Below, one piece after another: positions 1-8,872 of a stretch of 64,000 nucleotides of DNA; positions within the stretch are counted from its first letter, which is position 1; every line of letters starts with the position of its first letter. The notes under the pieces are model-generated. The model was not told the DNA's origin. It saw nothing but the letters and a program-made list of their open reading frames with translations, and did no database searches. The translations under genes and the position numbers were made by a program. The stretch spans positions 240,763 through 304,762 of the forward strand of contig NZ_BMCM01000005.1 of NCBI RefSeq assembly GCF_014635185.1, in the 5' to 3' direction. The DNA comes from Microbacterium murale (lineage in GTDB: Bacteria; Actinomycetota; Actinomycetes; Actinomycetales; Microbacteriaceae).

Positions 1-9
1 TGCGAGGTA

Positions 10-555
10 TCAGGCGGTGCGCTTGGTGCGACGCGCACCGAGCTCGTCGACGGGGTCGGGAGCAGTGGGGTCGAACTCGACGAGCGTCGACTCGACCTCG
101 CGCAGGACTTTGCCGACGGCGATGCCGAAGACGCCCTGTCCGCGGCTGACGAGGTCGATGACCTCGTCGTTCGATGTGCACAGGTAGACGGATGCACCGT
201 CGCTCATGAGAGTGGTTCCGGCGAGATCGCGGATGCCGGCGGCACGCAGCTGCTCGACCGCGATGCGGATCTGCTGCAAGGAGATGCCGGTGTCGAGCAG
301 ACGCTTGACGAGCTTGAGCACGAGGATGTCGCGGAAGCCGTACATGCGCTGAGACCCTGAGCCGCTGGCGCCGCGAACGGTGGGCTCGACGAGTTCGGTG
401 CGTGCCCAGTAGTCCAGTTGACGATAGGTGATGCCGGCTGCACGAGCGGCGACCGCACCGCGGTAGCCGACCTCGTCATCCATCGCAGGCAGACCGTCCG
501 TGAAGAGGAGTTCCGTCACGAACTGCGGGTCGCCTGCACGCTCATCCGCGTTCAT
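10..555 (-). CDS. MerR-family transcriptional regulator (Rv1830-like)
   Basis: This 181-aa protein has a MerR winged-helix DNA-binding domain at about residues 31-100 (ITYRQLDYWARTELVEP, then RMYGFRDILVLKLVKRLL). The effector part is short and has no metal-binding cysteine pair. I chose the ATG at 555 because GGGAGG lies 8 nt upstream; the frame stays open to 627 without such a site. It is the last of three co-oriented genes (FHA protein, MerR, MerR), the order of the mycobacterial Rv1827-Rv1828-Rv1830 block, but here the nuclease gene Rv1829 is missing. A role in cell-division or growth control is inferred from that synteny only. Confidence 0.85.
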   Translation of the reverse strand: MNADERAGDPQFVTELLFTDGLPAMDDEVGYRGAVAARAAGITYRQLDYWARTELVEPTVRGASGSGSQRMYGFRDILVLKLVKRLLDTGISLQQIRIAVEQLRAAGIRDLAGTTLMSDGASVYLCTSNDEVIDLVSRGQGVFGIAVGKVLREVESTLVEFDPTAPDPVDELGARRTKRTA

Positions 556-654
556 TTGAATTCCTCCCTGAAGCATTTGTCTCCACGCTAGAGCAGTGCC
601 CCGGCACCGGCAATGACATCCGCCCATCGGCGAAGGTGTGTCGCAACCAGTTCG

Positions 655-1344
655 TTACGAAAGCACTCGGGTGAGCGCTTCCTTGACGAAGAGCGAACGC
701 ACTTCGTCGATCTTCGTGGCAAGTTCCGGAGCCATCTCACGCGCTTTGCCACGTGACGTGGCATCCGTCCGTCGGAGCAGCGCAGACATCGCCGATTCGA
801 TCAGCGAGACCTCGCGCTCCGCACTCTGGCGCAGAGTGCGCAGGTGCCGCGGCTCGATTCCATGGCGATCCAGCGCGACGAGACCGCGCAGCAGCGTGAC
901 CGTCGTCTCCGGATAGCTCTCCGCCGCCACGATGATGCCGGTGCTGATGGCGTCGTTCAGGATCTGAGGCCCTGCGCCCGCCGCCGAGAGCAGTTCGTCG
1001 CGTCGGTAGCGCCGAGGCGCGGGAGCGATGGAGGGCGGCGGAGTGAACGCCGTCGCCACGTCGCCGTTGGCCTCTGCCTCATCCAGTTGCTCTCGGATGA
1101 CGCTCAGGGGCAGGTAGTGGTCGCGCTGCAGCGTGAGACCCAGCCGGAGGCGATCGATGTCCGCCTGCGAGAACTTGCGATAGCCCGACTCCGTGCGCGA
1201 CGGGCTGACGATGCCCTGCACCTCGAGGAAGCGCAGCTTGCTGGAGGAGAGATCGGGGAACTCCGGCGTGAGTCTGGCGAGTACCTGACCGATACTCAGA
1301 AGACCCGCGGACGCAGAGCGATCGCGGGCGTGGAGTGCCGCCAT
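655..1344 (-). CDS. ftsR: MerR-family regulator FtsR-like
   Basis: A 229-aa protein with an N-terminal MerR domain (SIGQVLARLTPEFPDLSSSK, then RFLEVQGIVSPSRTESGYRKFS) at about residues 15-70. The following region is long and not metal-binding. Length and motif match the Rv1828/Cg1631 family; in Corynebacterium glutamicum this protein (FtsR) activates ftsZ. Its ATG overlaps the stop of the upstream FHA gene by one base (TGATG), so the two are translationally coupled. The family assignment is secure; the ftsZ target is taken from the homologue and not shown here. Confidence 0.88.
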   Translation of the reverse strand: MAALHARDRSASAGLLSIGQVLARLTPEFPDLSSSKLRFLEVQGIVSPSRTESGYRKFSQADIDRLRLGLTLQRDHYLPLSVIREQLDEAEANGDVATAFTPPPSIAPAPRRYRRDELLSAAGAGPQILNDAISTGIIVAAESYPETTVTLLRGLVALDRHGIEPRHLRTLRQSAEREVSLIESAMSALLRRTDATSRGKAREMAPELATKIDEVRSLFVKEALTRVLS

Positions 1345-1826
1345 CAGTCGTTCGCCGCGAGATCGGCGGTCGAGGCGAAGAAGTTCAGCCGGAACTTGCC
1401 GACTCGCAGTTCGTAGCCGTTCGCGAGCGGACTGCGGTCGACGCGCTCGCCGTTGACGTAAGTCCCGTTGAGGGAGCGCTGATCGATGATCTCGAAGTCG
1501 TTGCCGGATCGAGTGATCTCCGCGTGACGACGTGAGACCGTGACGTCGTCGAAGAAGATGTCGGCCTCCGGATGCCGTCCGATCGTCGTGACGTCGGTGT
1601 CGAGGAGGTAGCGCGCCCCTGCCAGCGCACCCGAGCGGACCAGCAGCAGCGCTGACCCGGCGGGAAGTGCGGCGATCGCGGCCTGCTCGACGTCGGTGAG
1701 CTCTGCGCCGAAGGGCACGAAGGACAGGTCGGAGTCGTGTCCGAATGTCTGTGTGGCGTCGTGCCTCTGCTCGCCGTCGCGGTGAATGGCGGCGTCGCCT
1801 GCCGATCGGCTGTCGTTATCTGTCAC
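1344..1826 (-). CDS. garA: FHA-domain signalling protein, GarA/OdhI type
   Basis: A 160-aa protein with a C-terminal FHA domain (about residues 75-150; IGRHPEADIFFDDVTVSRRH and SLNGTYVNGE are the phosphothreonine-binding signatures). In mycobacteria and corynebacteria GarA/OdhI binds and inhibits 2-oxoglutarate dehydrogenase until serine/threonine kinases phosphorylate an N-terminal ETTS motif, after which the FHA domain closes on its own tail. Here the matching stretch reads DATQTF (T25, T27): the second Thr is kept, but the first, which PknG uses in M. tuberculosis, is Ala24. The start is GTG. It is the first gene of the operon with two MerR genes. Confidence 0.85.
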   Translation of the reverse strand: MTDNDSRSAGDAAIHRDGEQRHDATQTFGHDSDLSFVPFGAELTDVEQAAIAALPAGSALLLVRSGALAGARYLLDTDVTTIGRHPEADIFFDDVTVSRRHAEITRSGNDFEIIDQRSLNGTYVNGERVDRSPLANGYELRVGKFRLNFFASTADLAAND

Positions 1827-1914
1827 GGTGGCCCTCCTCGCTGTCCAGACTAACTGATCCGACGCCGCCGCCGGGAGGGTCTGTACGAGTCAGCGCCCGC
1901 ACAACGAAGTTTCC

Positions 1915-1927
1915 TATGCTGAGAATG
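1915..1927 (+). promoter_or_regulatory. -10 element of probable leaderless copC promoter
   Basis: TATGCT at 1915-1920 ends 6 nt before the GTG start at 1927, which leaves no room for a ribosome-binding site. This is the spacing of leaderless actinobacterial promoters. No convincing -35 box is seen. Confidence 0.45.
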
Positions 1928-2574
1928 TGCGCACCCTCACAGTTCGACGTTCCTCTGCCCCGCTCGCGCTGGCGTCGACGCTTCTCGTCGCCTTCGTCCT
2001 GCTCTTCGCCTGGCCGCAGTCTGCAGCGGCCCACGATGCGCTCGTCGACTCGGACCCGGCCGCCGACTCGACCGTCGACACGCTCCCGCCCGAGCTCACC
2101 CTGACCTTCAGCGCCGCGTTGATCGGCGGCGAGGGATCGACAGAAGTCGTCGTGCTGGATGCCGACGGGAACAACGTCGCAGACGGCGAGCCCGAGCTCG
2201 ACGGTGCGATGGTCGTCCAGCCACTCGCATCCGAGGCCGCCGCCGGCCAGTACCACGTGATCTGGAAGGTCGTCTCCAGCGACGGTCACCCGACCTCCGG
2301 AGAGTTCGGGTTCGCCGTGAGCAGCGGCACCGCAGGCGACACGATTCCGAGCGCGGAGCCGACGACGGCTCCGGATGAATCATCCGCAGAGCCGACGGCG
2401 GCGCCCACGACAGCGGAGGATCCGGACATGTCCTCTGGATTCTCGATCTCGGCGCCCTGGCTCATCGGAGGTGCTGTGGTGCTGCTGATCGCCGCGTTCA
2501 TCATTTTCATGGCCGTGCGCAGCAGGCGCGGATCGGCCCCTCGTTCCGATTCCGATGAGTCCGCAGAGGGATAG
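1927..2574 (+). CDS. copC: CopC-domain copper resistance protein, membrane anchored
   Basis: A 215-aa secreted protein. A signal peptide (about residues 1-35, ending SAAAHD) leaves His as the first or second mature residue, the amino-terminal copper ligand of CopC proteins. The beta-sandwich follows, with LTLTFSAAL and the conserved VVSSDGHPTSGEFGFAV near residues 114-130. A Thr/Ala/Pro/Glu-rich linker then leads to one C-terminal transmembrane helix (about 176-198) and a basic cytoplasmic tail. It probably binds copper outside the membrane. No CopD, YcnI or Sco gene is adjacent. The start is GTG; its stop TAG forms part of the -10 of the next gene. Confidence 0.88.
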   Translation: MRTLTVRRSSAPLALASTLLVAFVLLFAWPQSAAAHDALVDSDPAADSTVDTLPPELTLTFSAALIGGEGSTEVVVLDADGNNVADGEPELDGAMVVQPLASEAAAGQYHVIWKVVSSDGHPTSGEFGFAVSSGTAGDTIPSAEPTTAPDESSAEPTAAPTTAEDPDMSSGFSISAPWLIGGAVVLLIAAFIIFMAVRSRRGSAPRSDSDESAEG

Positions 2575-2583
2575 GCTTTAGGC
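2572..2583 (+). promoter_or_regulatory. -10 element of probable leaderless lpdA promoter
   Basis: TAGGCT at 2572-2577 is followed after 6 nt by the ATG of lpdA at 2584. The first three bases are the stop codon of copC. The same arrangement recurs at several genes in this window. Confidence 0.45.
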
Positions 2584-3981
2584 ATGCCACATTTCGACGT
2601 CGTCATCCTCGGCGCGGGCCCCGGCGGGTACGTCGCCGCAGTCCGCAGCGCACAGCTCGGTCTGAAGACCGCGGTCATCGAAGAGAAGTACTGGGGCGGT
2701 GTCTGCCTCAACGTCGGCTGCATCCCCTCCAAGGCTCTCCTGAAGAACGCGGAGCTCGCCCACACGCTGAACCACAAGGCCGAGTTCTTCGGCATCTCCG
2801 GTGAGTTCACCATCGACTTCGGCAAGGCGTTCGATCGCTCGCGCGAGGTCGCCAACGGCCGGGTCAAGGGCATCCACTTCCTCATGAAGAAGAACAAGGT
2901 GACCGAGTACGACGGCCGCGGCACCTTCACCGGCCCGAAGGCCATCTCGGTGGCCAAGACCGACGGCAGCACCGAAGAGGTCACCTTCGACAACGTCATC
3001 ATCGCGACCGGTTCCAAGGTCCGTCTGCTGCCCGGCGTCGAGCTCAGCGAGAACGTCGTCACCTATGAGGAGCAGATCCTCAGCCGCGAACTTCCCGAGT
3101 CGATCGTCATCGTCGGCGCCGGCGCCATCGGCATGGAGTTCGCGTACGTGCTGACGAACTATGGCGTCAAGGTCACGATCATCGAGTTCCTCGACCGCGC
3201 ACTCCCCAATGAGGATGCCGATGTGTCGAAGGAGATCACGAAGCAGTACAAGAACTACGGCGTCGACATCCTCACCTCCACCAAGGTCGAGAAGGTCGTC
3301 GACAACGGATCGTCCGTCACGGTCACCTACACCGGCAAGGACGGCAACCAGGCCTCGATCGAAGCCGCCAAGGTGCTCATGTCGGTCGGCTTCGCTCCGA
3401 ACGTCGAGGGCTTCGGCCTCGACAAGACCGGTGTGAAGCTCACCGAGCGCGGCGCCATCGACATCGATGACCACATGAAGACGAACGTCGACGGCATCTA
3501 CGCGATCGGCGACGTCACCATGAAGCTGCAGCTCGCACACGTCGCCGAGGCACAGGGCGTCGTCGCGGCCGAGACCATCGGCGGAGCCGAGACGCAGACG
3601 CTGGGCGATTACCGCATGATGCCGCGCGCGACGTTCTGCTCGCCGCAGGTCGCCTCGTTCGGGCTCACCGAGCAGCAGGCCAAGGACGAGGGCCGCGAGA
3701 TCAAGGTCTCGACGTTCCCGTTCATGGCCAACGGCAAGGCGCACGGACTCGGCGAGCCGGTTGGTTTCGTCAAGCTGATCGCGGATGCCGAGCACCTCGA
3801 GCTCATCGGCGCGCACATGATCGGGCCCGACGTCTCCGAGCTCCTCCCCGAGCTGACGCTCGCGCAGAAGTGGGACCTGACGGCTCTCGAGCTGGCGCGC
3901 AACGTGCACACGCACCCGACGCTGTCGGAGGCACTGCAGGAGGGCTTCCACGGCCTCGCGGGCCACATGATCAACTTCTGA
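2584..3981 (+). CDS. lpdA: Dihydrolipoyl dehydrogenase (E3)
   Basis: A 465-aa class I pyridine-nucleotide disulphide oxidoreductase that reoxidises dihydrolipoamide in 2-oxoacid dehydrogenase complexes, passing electrons through FAD to NAD. Visible are the FAD-binding GAGPGG at the N-terminus, the redox-active disulphide CLNVGC near residue 40, a second Rossmann GAGAIG near 180, the FAD contact AIGDV near 310 and the C-terminal catalytic HTHPTLSE motif. Length is normal for the family. It stands alone, with no E1/E2 genes nearby; the FHA protein two genes away belongs to a family that controls 2-oxoglutarate dehydrogenase. A strong terminator follows. Confidence 0.95.
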   Translation: MPHFDVVILGAGPGGYVAAVRSAQLGLKTAVIEEKYWGGVCLNVGCIPSKALLKNAELAHTLNHKAEFFGISGEFTIDFGKAFDRSREVANGRVKGIHFLMKKNKVTEYDGRGTFTGPKAISVAKTDGSTEEVTFDNVIIATGSKVRLLPGVELSENVVTYEEQILSRELPESIVIVGAGAIGMEFAYVLTNYGVKVTIIEFLDRALPNEDADVSKEITKQYKNYGVDILTSTKVEKVVDNGSSVTVTYTGKDGNQASIEAAKVLMSVGFAPNVEGFGLDKTGVKLTERGAIDIDDHMKTNVDGIYAIGDVTMKLQLAHVAEAQGVVAAETIGGAETQTLGDYRMMPRATFCSPQVASFGLTEQQAKDEGREIKVSTFPFMANGKAHGLGEPVGFVKLIADAEHLELIGAHMIGPDVSELLPELTLAQKWDLTALELARNVHTHPTLSEALQEGFHGLAGHMINF

Positions 3982-3986
3982 GTCGA

Positions 3987-4021
3987 GGGGACTCAATGCT
4001 GCGAAGCAGCGTTGAGTCCCC
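3987..4021. terminator. Bidirectional hairpin terminator between lpdA and glpD
   Basis: A long inverted repeat: GGGGACTCAA pairs with TTGAGTCCCC, and inside it GCTGC pairs with GCAGC around a GAA loop, about 16 bp of stem in all. It lies between two convergent genes. There is no clear T-tract, as is common in actinobacteria. Confidence 0.8.
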
Positions 4022-4070
4022 TTCGGCTCAAGATTGAGCGAGCCCGCCGAAGGCGCGCGAGTCGAAATCC

Positions 4071-5669
4071 CTACTGAGGTCGCAGAGCTGCGAGCGTCTC
4101 CGCGACGACTTCCGAGACGACTCCGGACGCGGCTGCCCGGTCCTCGGGGACCAACCCGATGCGGGTGCGGCGGTCGAGGACGTCGTCCGCATCGAGCGCC
4201 CCCTCCGCGCGCACGGCGAACATCACCTCTGCACGGATGACGTCGATGCCCTCCGCCACACGTTCGGCGCCGCCGGAGCCACCGGCTGCGAGAACTGCTG
4301 CCGCCTCCGCGCCATAGCGCGAGCGAAGCGTGGCCGATGAACGGCGCGAGGCGACGGGATCCGCGATCGGCACCGGCGAGCCGGCGGCTCCGACGAGCGG
4401 AAGACGATCGGTACGGCATCCGGGGTCGACGAGTCCCGCGTGCCGACAGGCGAGGTCGACGGCATCCTTCGCCATGGCGCGATACGTCGTCAGCTTGCCG
4501 CCGAGGATGCCGACGGTGCCGTTCGATGACACCTCGACGCGATGGCGGCGGGAGATGTCGGCGGTCGAGTCCCCGGAACCGGACTCGACGAGTGGGCGCA
4601 GCCCGGCGAAGGAGCCGCGGACGTCGCTGCGACTCAAGGGGCGCTCCAGCGCCCGCGACAGCGTGGTCAGCAGGAAGTCGATCTCGTCACCGGTGGGAGA
4701 CGGCACATCCGGAATCGAACCGGGGGCATCGACGTCGGTGAGGCCGACGATGACGCGTCCGAGCTGGGTGGGCAACGCGAACACGTAACGGCTGATCGAT
4801 CCGGGGTGCGGCACGGCGAGTGCGGCCGTGGGATTGCCCAGCGCCGCCGCATCGAGGACGATGTGCGTTCCCCTGCTGGGTCGGAGGCGGATGTCGGGGT
4901 CGAGCTGACCGGCCCACACACCAGCGGCGTTCACGACGGCACGGGCGCGCACGCGTATCGAGCCGCCGCCGAGCCCGTCCTCCAATGTCGCACCGTCTGC
5001 GCCGACATCCTTCACGCGCGTGCGGGTGAGGATCGTCGCACCGTGAGCGGCCGCAGTCCGGGCGATCGCCGTGACGAGCCGCGCGTCGTCGACCAACTGA
5101 CCGTCGGTGCTGACCATCCCGCCGCGCAGGCCCGTCCGACTCACGGCGGGAAACATGGCGACGGCCTCCGCCACGGACGCTCGATGCGGACGAGGCAGAA
5201 CGGCACCGGGCGTCCCTGCGATGCGGCGGAGGCCGTCGCCGAGCCAGAAGCCGATGCTCCCGATCGTGCGCTGTGTGAACGAGACGCCCTCCACGAAGGG
5301 AAGCAGCTGCGGCAGCGGGCGGATGAGATGCGGTGCGATGCGCGTCATGAGCAGGTGGCGCTCGACCGCGCTCTCGCGGGCGACCGCCAGATCACCGGAG
5401 GCGAGGTATCGCAGTCCGCCGTGCACCAGCTTCGAGCTCCAGCGACTCGTCCCGAAGGCGAGATCGTGCGCCTCGGCGAGAACCACGGAGAGTCCGCGGC
5501 TCGCGGCATCCAGTGCCACCCCCGCACCGGTCACGCCACCGCCGATCACCAGCAGGTCGACCTCACGCCCCTCTGCGAGCGTCTCCAGCTCACGCGTCCG
5601 TCTGGCCGCGTTGAGCATCGACGATGCTCTGATGCCGGTCGCTGCGGCCGCATTCGATCTGGACGTCAT
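4071..5669 (-). CDS. glpD: Glycerol-3-phosphate dehydrogenase (FAD, respiratory)
   Basis: A 532-aa flavoprotein of the GlpD family that oxidises sn-glycerol-3-phosphate to dihydroxyacetone phosphate and feeds electrons to quinone. The FAD-binding VIGGGVTGAGVALDAASRG is near residue 40, and the family motif TSRWSSKLVHGGLRYL follows. A C-terminal extension (about residues 400-530) has the usual GlpD helical region. Its ATG overlaps the stop of the upstream TetR gene by 4 bp (ATGA), so the regulator and enzyme are co-transcribed. The order glpD-tetR-flavoprotein-lipid kinase matches Rv2249c-Rv2252 of M. tuberculosis. Confidence 0.93.
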   Translation of the reverse strand: MTSRSNAAAATGIRASSMLNAARRTRELETLAEGREVDLLVIGGGVTGAGVALDAASRGLSVVLAEAHDLAFGTSRWSSKLVHGGLRYLASGDLAVARESAVERHLLMTRIAPHLIRPLPQLLPFVEGVSFTQRTIGSIGFWLGDGLRRIAGTPGAVLPRPHRASVAEAVAMFPAVSRTGLRGGMVSTDGQLVDDARLVTAIARTAAAHGATILTRTRVKDVGADGATLEDGLGGGSIRVRARAVVNAAGVWAGQLDPDIRLRPSRGTHIVLDAAALGNPTAALAVPHPGSISRYVFALPTQLGRVIVGLTDVDAPGSIPDVPSPTGDEIDFLLTTLSRALERPLSRSDVRGSFAGLRPLVESGSGDSTADISRRHRVEVSSNGTVGILGGKLTTYRAMAKDAVDLACRHAGLVDPGCRTDRLPLVGAAGSPVPIADPVASRRSSATLRSRYGAEAAAVLAAGGSGGAERVAEGIDVIRAEVMFAVRAEGALDADDVLDRRTRIGLVPEDRAAASGVVSEVVAETLAALRPQ

Positions 5670-6277
5670 GGCAGCAGGTACCCCTCCACGGCGCGAGTGA
5701 GCTCACGATGCCATTCCGATGCGCCGATCAGCGAGGAGACAGCCTGGCGGGAGAGGACCGCGGACTGCACGATGAGCAGCAGCATGACCGACATGTCGCC
5801 CGCAGCGCCCTCTCGAACCGTGCCGCCGGCCTGTCCGCGTGCGATCGCGACTTCGAGCCAGCGCAGCATGGCACGCTGACTCGAGCCGATCCGCTCGAGG
5901 CTGTACTGCGTGAACACCTCCGGTTCCCGATCCAGCAGCCGCCCGAAGACACGATCGTCGCGGAAGAGTTCGGAGAAGCGCATCACTTCTGCGACGAGCT
6001 CGTGGCCGGTGCGCACATCGGGCGCCATCCTCGCGATGATCGACACCGTCTGCCTGAGCAGCGCGGCGCGCACCACCTCATCGGTCCCCGGCCAGCGGCG
6101 GTAGATCGTCGGCCTGCTCACTCGCGCGTCGCGGGCGAGTTCCGCGATCGTGAATCCTCCGGTTCCGCGCGACGCGATGAGATCGGATGCGACGTCGAGC
6201 AGGCGCGCGTCGACCTCATCCCAGACGGGGAGTGCGGATGCGCTCGATGACACCGTGAGTGCTTGACGATCTTCCAT
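5666..6277 (-). CDS. TetR-family regulator of the glpD/lipid cluster
   Basis: A 203-aa protein with a TetR helix-turn-helix at about residues 22-70 (LIASRGTGGFTIAELARDAR, then VSRPTIYRRWPG) and a divergent ligand-binding domain. It starts only 20 bp from the divergent flavoenzyme gene, and an imperfect palindrome in that gap is its likely operator. This would let it control both directions, including its own glpD operon. The ligand is unknown; a glycerol- or lipid-derived molecule is a guess from the neighbours. Confidence 0.88.
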   Translation of the reverse strand: MEDRQALTVSSSASALPVWDEVDARLLDVASDLIASRGTGGFTIAELARDARVSRPTIYRRWPGTDEVVRAALLRQTVSIIARMAPDVRTGHELVAEVMRFSELFRDDRVFGRLLDREPEVFTQYSLERIGSSQRAMLRWLEVAIARGQAGGTVREGAAGDMSVMLLLIVQSAVLSRQAVSSLIGASEWHRELTRAVEGYLLP

Positions 6278-6282
6278 GATGT

Positions 6283-6295
6283 GTCACACTGTAAC
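6283..6295. promoter_or_regulatory. Putative TetR operator between divergent start codons
   Basis: GTCACA-C-TGTAAC, an imperfect inverted repeat (GTNACA-N-TGTNAC), fills the 20-bp gap between the TetR start (6277) and the flavoenzyme start (6298). Any repressor bound here would block both genes. Confidence 0.5.
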
Positions 6296-6297
6296 GC

Positions 6298-7926
6298 ATG
6301 ACGACGGAGACTACACCGGCATCGACGACGAGCTGGAACGGCTGGGGCGACCCTGGCTTGGCAAAGGACCTTCCCCTGGCCGTGCGCGCTCTGCTTCCCA
6401 CGATCCTCGGGCGCATCCGCCGCCCGGAACCGCCCGTGGCGCTCTCCGACGTGATCGCGGCAGCGTCCTCGCTCACCGAGGAGGATCGCGCGGACCTCGT
6501 CGCGATCGTCGGTGCGGATGCCGTCCGCACGGATGACGGGAGCCGCATCCGGCATTCAGGGGGCCGGTCCACGCCCGACCTCCTGCGCCTTCGTGCTGCT
6601 CATCAGGCCGCCCCCGACGCAGTCGTCTCGCCACGCGATCACGATGAGGTCGTCCGGGTGCTCGGTTTCGCGTCAGAGCACGACATCGCCGTCATCCCCT
6701 TCGGCGGCGGGACGAGCGTCGTCGGCGCTCTCGCGCCGCAACGCGGTGCGCACCGGACTGTCATATCCCTGGACGTGCGGCGCCTGAGCGGCCTGCTGCA
6801 CTTCGACGAGGTCAGTGGCGAAGCCCGCTTCCTCGCGGGGACCACGGGGCCGGAGGCCGAGCGTCTGCTCACGGCACACGGGTTCGAACTCGGACATTTC
6901 CCGCAGAGCTTCCTCTACGCGACCCTCGGCGGCTTCGCCTCGGCCCGCTCCTCCGGCCAGAACTCCGCCGGCAACGGTCGCTTCGACGCGATGGTCACGG
7001 CGCTGCGCGTCGCGACGCCAACCGGCGAGGTCGTACTCGGCGGAGCGCCCGGATCCGCGGCCGGCCCCGATCTGATGCGCCTCTTCCTCGGAGCGGAGGG
7101 CACGCTCGGCGTCATCACCGAGTTGAGCGTGCGCGTGCATCCGCTGCCCGAAGCGCGTCGATACGAAGGGTGGACGTTCCCCGATTTCGAGACCGGTGCC
7201 GATGCGCTCCGCCGCGTCGCGCAACTCGGCACAGGGCCGACCGTCATCCGACTCTCGGATGAGGCCGAGACGGGTATCGGGCTCGCGCAGCACGGACGCG
7301 TGGGCAAGGCGCTGGCGAAGGGATGCAGCGCGATCACCGTGTTCGAGGGCGATGCTGCGGTCGTCGCCGAGCGACAGGAGCTCACCGCACGGGTGCTCGC
7401 CGCGGCCGGCGGACGCTCGACCGGTCCGGCGCCCGCCGAGGAATGGGCTCGAGGGCGGTTCGGCGCCCCCTACCTGCGCGACGCGCTGCTCGATCATGGC
7501 GCCTTCTGCGAGACGCTGGAGACCGCGACGACCTGGGCCGATCTCCCCCGGCTGAAGACCGCCGTCACCGACGCCATCCGCTCCGGCTTCGCCGAGCAGA
7601 ACTCGAAGTCACTGATCCTGTGCCACATCTCCCACATCTATCCCACGGGCGCCGCGCTGTACTTCACGATCATCGGCAACCTGCGCGGCGACGTACTCGA
7701 AGAATGGAGCCTGATCAAGGCGGGCGTGAACGACGCGATCCTCGCCAACGGCGGCACGATCAGCCACCATCATGGCGTCGGGCGGGATCACGCGCCGTGG
7801 TTCGCACGTGAGGTCGGCGAGGGCGGCATCCGCATCCTGCGCGCGGTGAAGGACCAGCTCGACCCGTCAGGGATCATGAACCCCGGCGCACTGCTGCCTG
7901 CATCGGCTTCCGCCGAGAGGAGCTGA
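6298..7926 (+). CDS. FAD-linked oxidase, alkyl-dihydroxyacetonephosphate synthase-like
   Basis: A 542-aa protein of the FAD-binding type 4 / vanillyl-alcohol oxidase superfamily. PF01565-type FAD-binding features include IPFGGGTSVVGAL near residue 140, SSGQNSAGNGRFD near 220 and GAEGTLGVITELSVRVHPLPE near 265. The C-terminal cap contains the His-rich ISHHHGVGRDH and the closing PSGIMNPGALL, both typical of AGPS-like proteins. In eukaryotes AGPS makes ether lipids; in bacteria the reaction is mostly untested. It starts an apparent operon with a lipid kinase (1 nt gap) and a GMC oxidoreductase, opposite to glpD. Confidence 0.85.
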   Translation: MTTETTPASTTSWNGWGDPGLAKDLPLAVRALLPTILGRIRRPEPPVALSDVIAAASSLTEEDRADLVAIVGADAVRTDDGSRIRHSGGRSTPDLLRLRAAHQAAPDAVVSPRDHDEVVRVLGFASEHDIAVIPFGGGTSVVGALAPQRGAHRTVISLDVRRLSGLLHFDEVSGEARFLAGTTGPEAERLLTAHGFELGHFPQSFLYATLGGFASARSSGQNSAGNGRFDAMVTALRVATPTGEVVLGGAPGSAAGPDLMRLFLGAEGTLGVITELSVRVHPLPEARRYEGWTFPDFETGADALRRVAQLGTGPTVIRLSDEAETGIGLAQHGRVGKALAKGCSAITVFEGDAAVVAERQELTARVLAAAGGRSTGPAPAEEWARGRFGAPYLRDALLDHGAFCETLETATTWADLPRLKTAVTDAIRSGFAEQNSKSLILCHISHIYPTGAALYFTIIGNLRGDVLEEWSLIKAGVNDAILANGGTISHHHGVGRDHAPWFAREVGEGGIRILRAVKDQLDPSGIMNPGALLPASASAERS

Positions 7927-7927
7927 C

Positions 7928-8872
7928 GTGCGGCACGTCTTCGTTCTCGCCAACCCCGAAGCGGGACGCGGAAAGGGCGCCAAGGCCCGCGATGCCGCGA
8001 TCGCCCGACTAAGGGGCTTCGATCTCAATCTGTCGGTGCGTACCGGTTCGTCGATCGCCGAGACTCGACAGTTCGCGATCGAGGCGGTCGCAGCGCGGCC
8101 GGACGTTCTCGTCATCGTCGGCGGCGACGGCACACTCGCGATCGTGCTCGATGTGCTCGTCGGCTCCGGGATCCCCATCGTGCTGGTGCCGGCCGGCACA
8201 GGCAATGACCTCGCGCGCGCACTCGGCATCCCCTTCGGATCGGCCGAGTCCGCAGCCGCAGCAGTCTCAGCCGCCGCGCATGGAGTGCCCAGAGCCCTCG
8301 ACGTCGGAGAGGCGGTCTGCCCGGACGGCACCGCGCTGTTCCTCACCGTCGCCGCCCTCGGCTTCGACGCCAAGGTCAGCGAACGCACCAACACGCTCCG
8401 CTGGCCGCGCGGGCGTGCCCGCTACTACCTGGCGATGATCATCGAGCTGATCCGCCTGAAACCCATGACGTTCACTCTGCGCGCCGACGGCATCGAGAGC
8501 CCGCTCTCGCACGGCACGCTGATCGCCGTCGGCAACACCCGCAGTTACGGTGGCGGGATGCCCGTCTGTCCGCAGGCAGACCCGCACGACGGCGTGTTCG
8601 ATGTCGTCCACATCGCGCCAGTGGGCAGGGCGAAGCTGATCCGTCTCCTCCCGCGGCTGCTGCGCGGCACGCACGTGCAGCTGCCAGAGGTGACGACGCT
8701 GCGTGCCACCGAAATCGAAGTGGCCGCACCCGGACTCGTCGTGTATGCCGACGGCGAGCGCGTCGGCTCAGAGAGCGTACGCATCCGTACGCTTCCAGGA
8801 GCTCTGCAGATCCTGCTGCCCTCGATCGACGGCGATCATGCGGACTTCGATATGAGAAGGGCGCATCGATGA
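7928..8872 (+). CDS. Diacylglycerol kinase family lipid kinase
   Basis: A 314-aa DgkB/YegS-type kinase. The nucleotide-binding GGDGTLAIVLDVL is at about residue 65, followed by IVLVPAGTGNDLARALGIP, the GTGND signature that separates this family from NAD and sugar kinases. The C-terminal beta-sandwich (GMPVCPQADPHDGVFDVV) is intact. The M. tuberculosis protein at the same syntenic place, Rv2252, phosphorylates diacylglycerol and influences phosphatidylinositol mannoside synthesis. The start is GTG. Its stop overlaps the next start as ATGA. Confidence 0.9.
   Translation: MRHVFVLANPEAGRGKGAKARDAAIARLRGFDLNLSVRTGSSIAETRQFAIEAVAARPDVLVIVGGDGTLAIVLDVLVGSGIPIVLVPAGTGNDLARALGIPFGSAESAAAAVSAAAHGVPRALDVGEAVCPDGTALFLTVAALGFDAKVSERTNTLRWPRGRARYYLAMIIELIRLKPMTFTLRADGIESPLSHGTLIAVGNTRSYGGGMPVCPQADPHDGVFDVVHIAPVGRAKLIRLLPRLLRGTHVQLPEVTTLRATEIEVAAPGLVVYADGERVGSESVRIRTLPGALQILLPSIDGDHADFDMRRAHR

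Noticed and set aside
2578-4419. 613-codon open frame on the minus strand across lpdA
   Set aside because: It is antisense to a certain enzyme gene, has an Arg/Asp/Leu-rich composition without domains, and crosses the terminator.
4542-5879. 445-codon open frame on the plus strand inside glpD
   Set aside because: Antisense to glpD and the TetR gene; Arg/Asp-rich and without a family.
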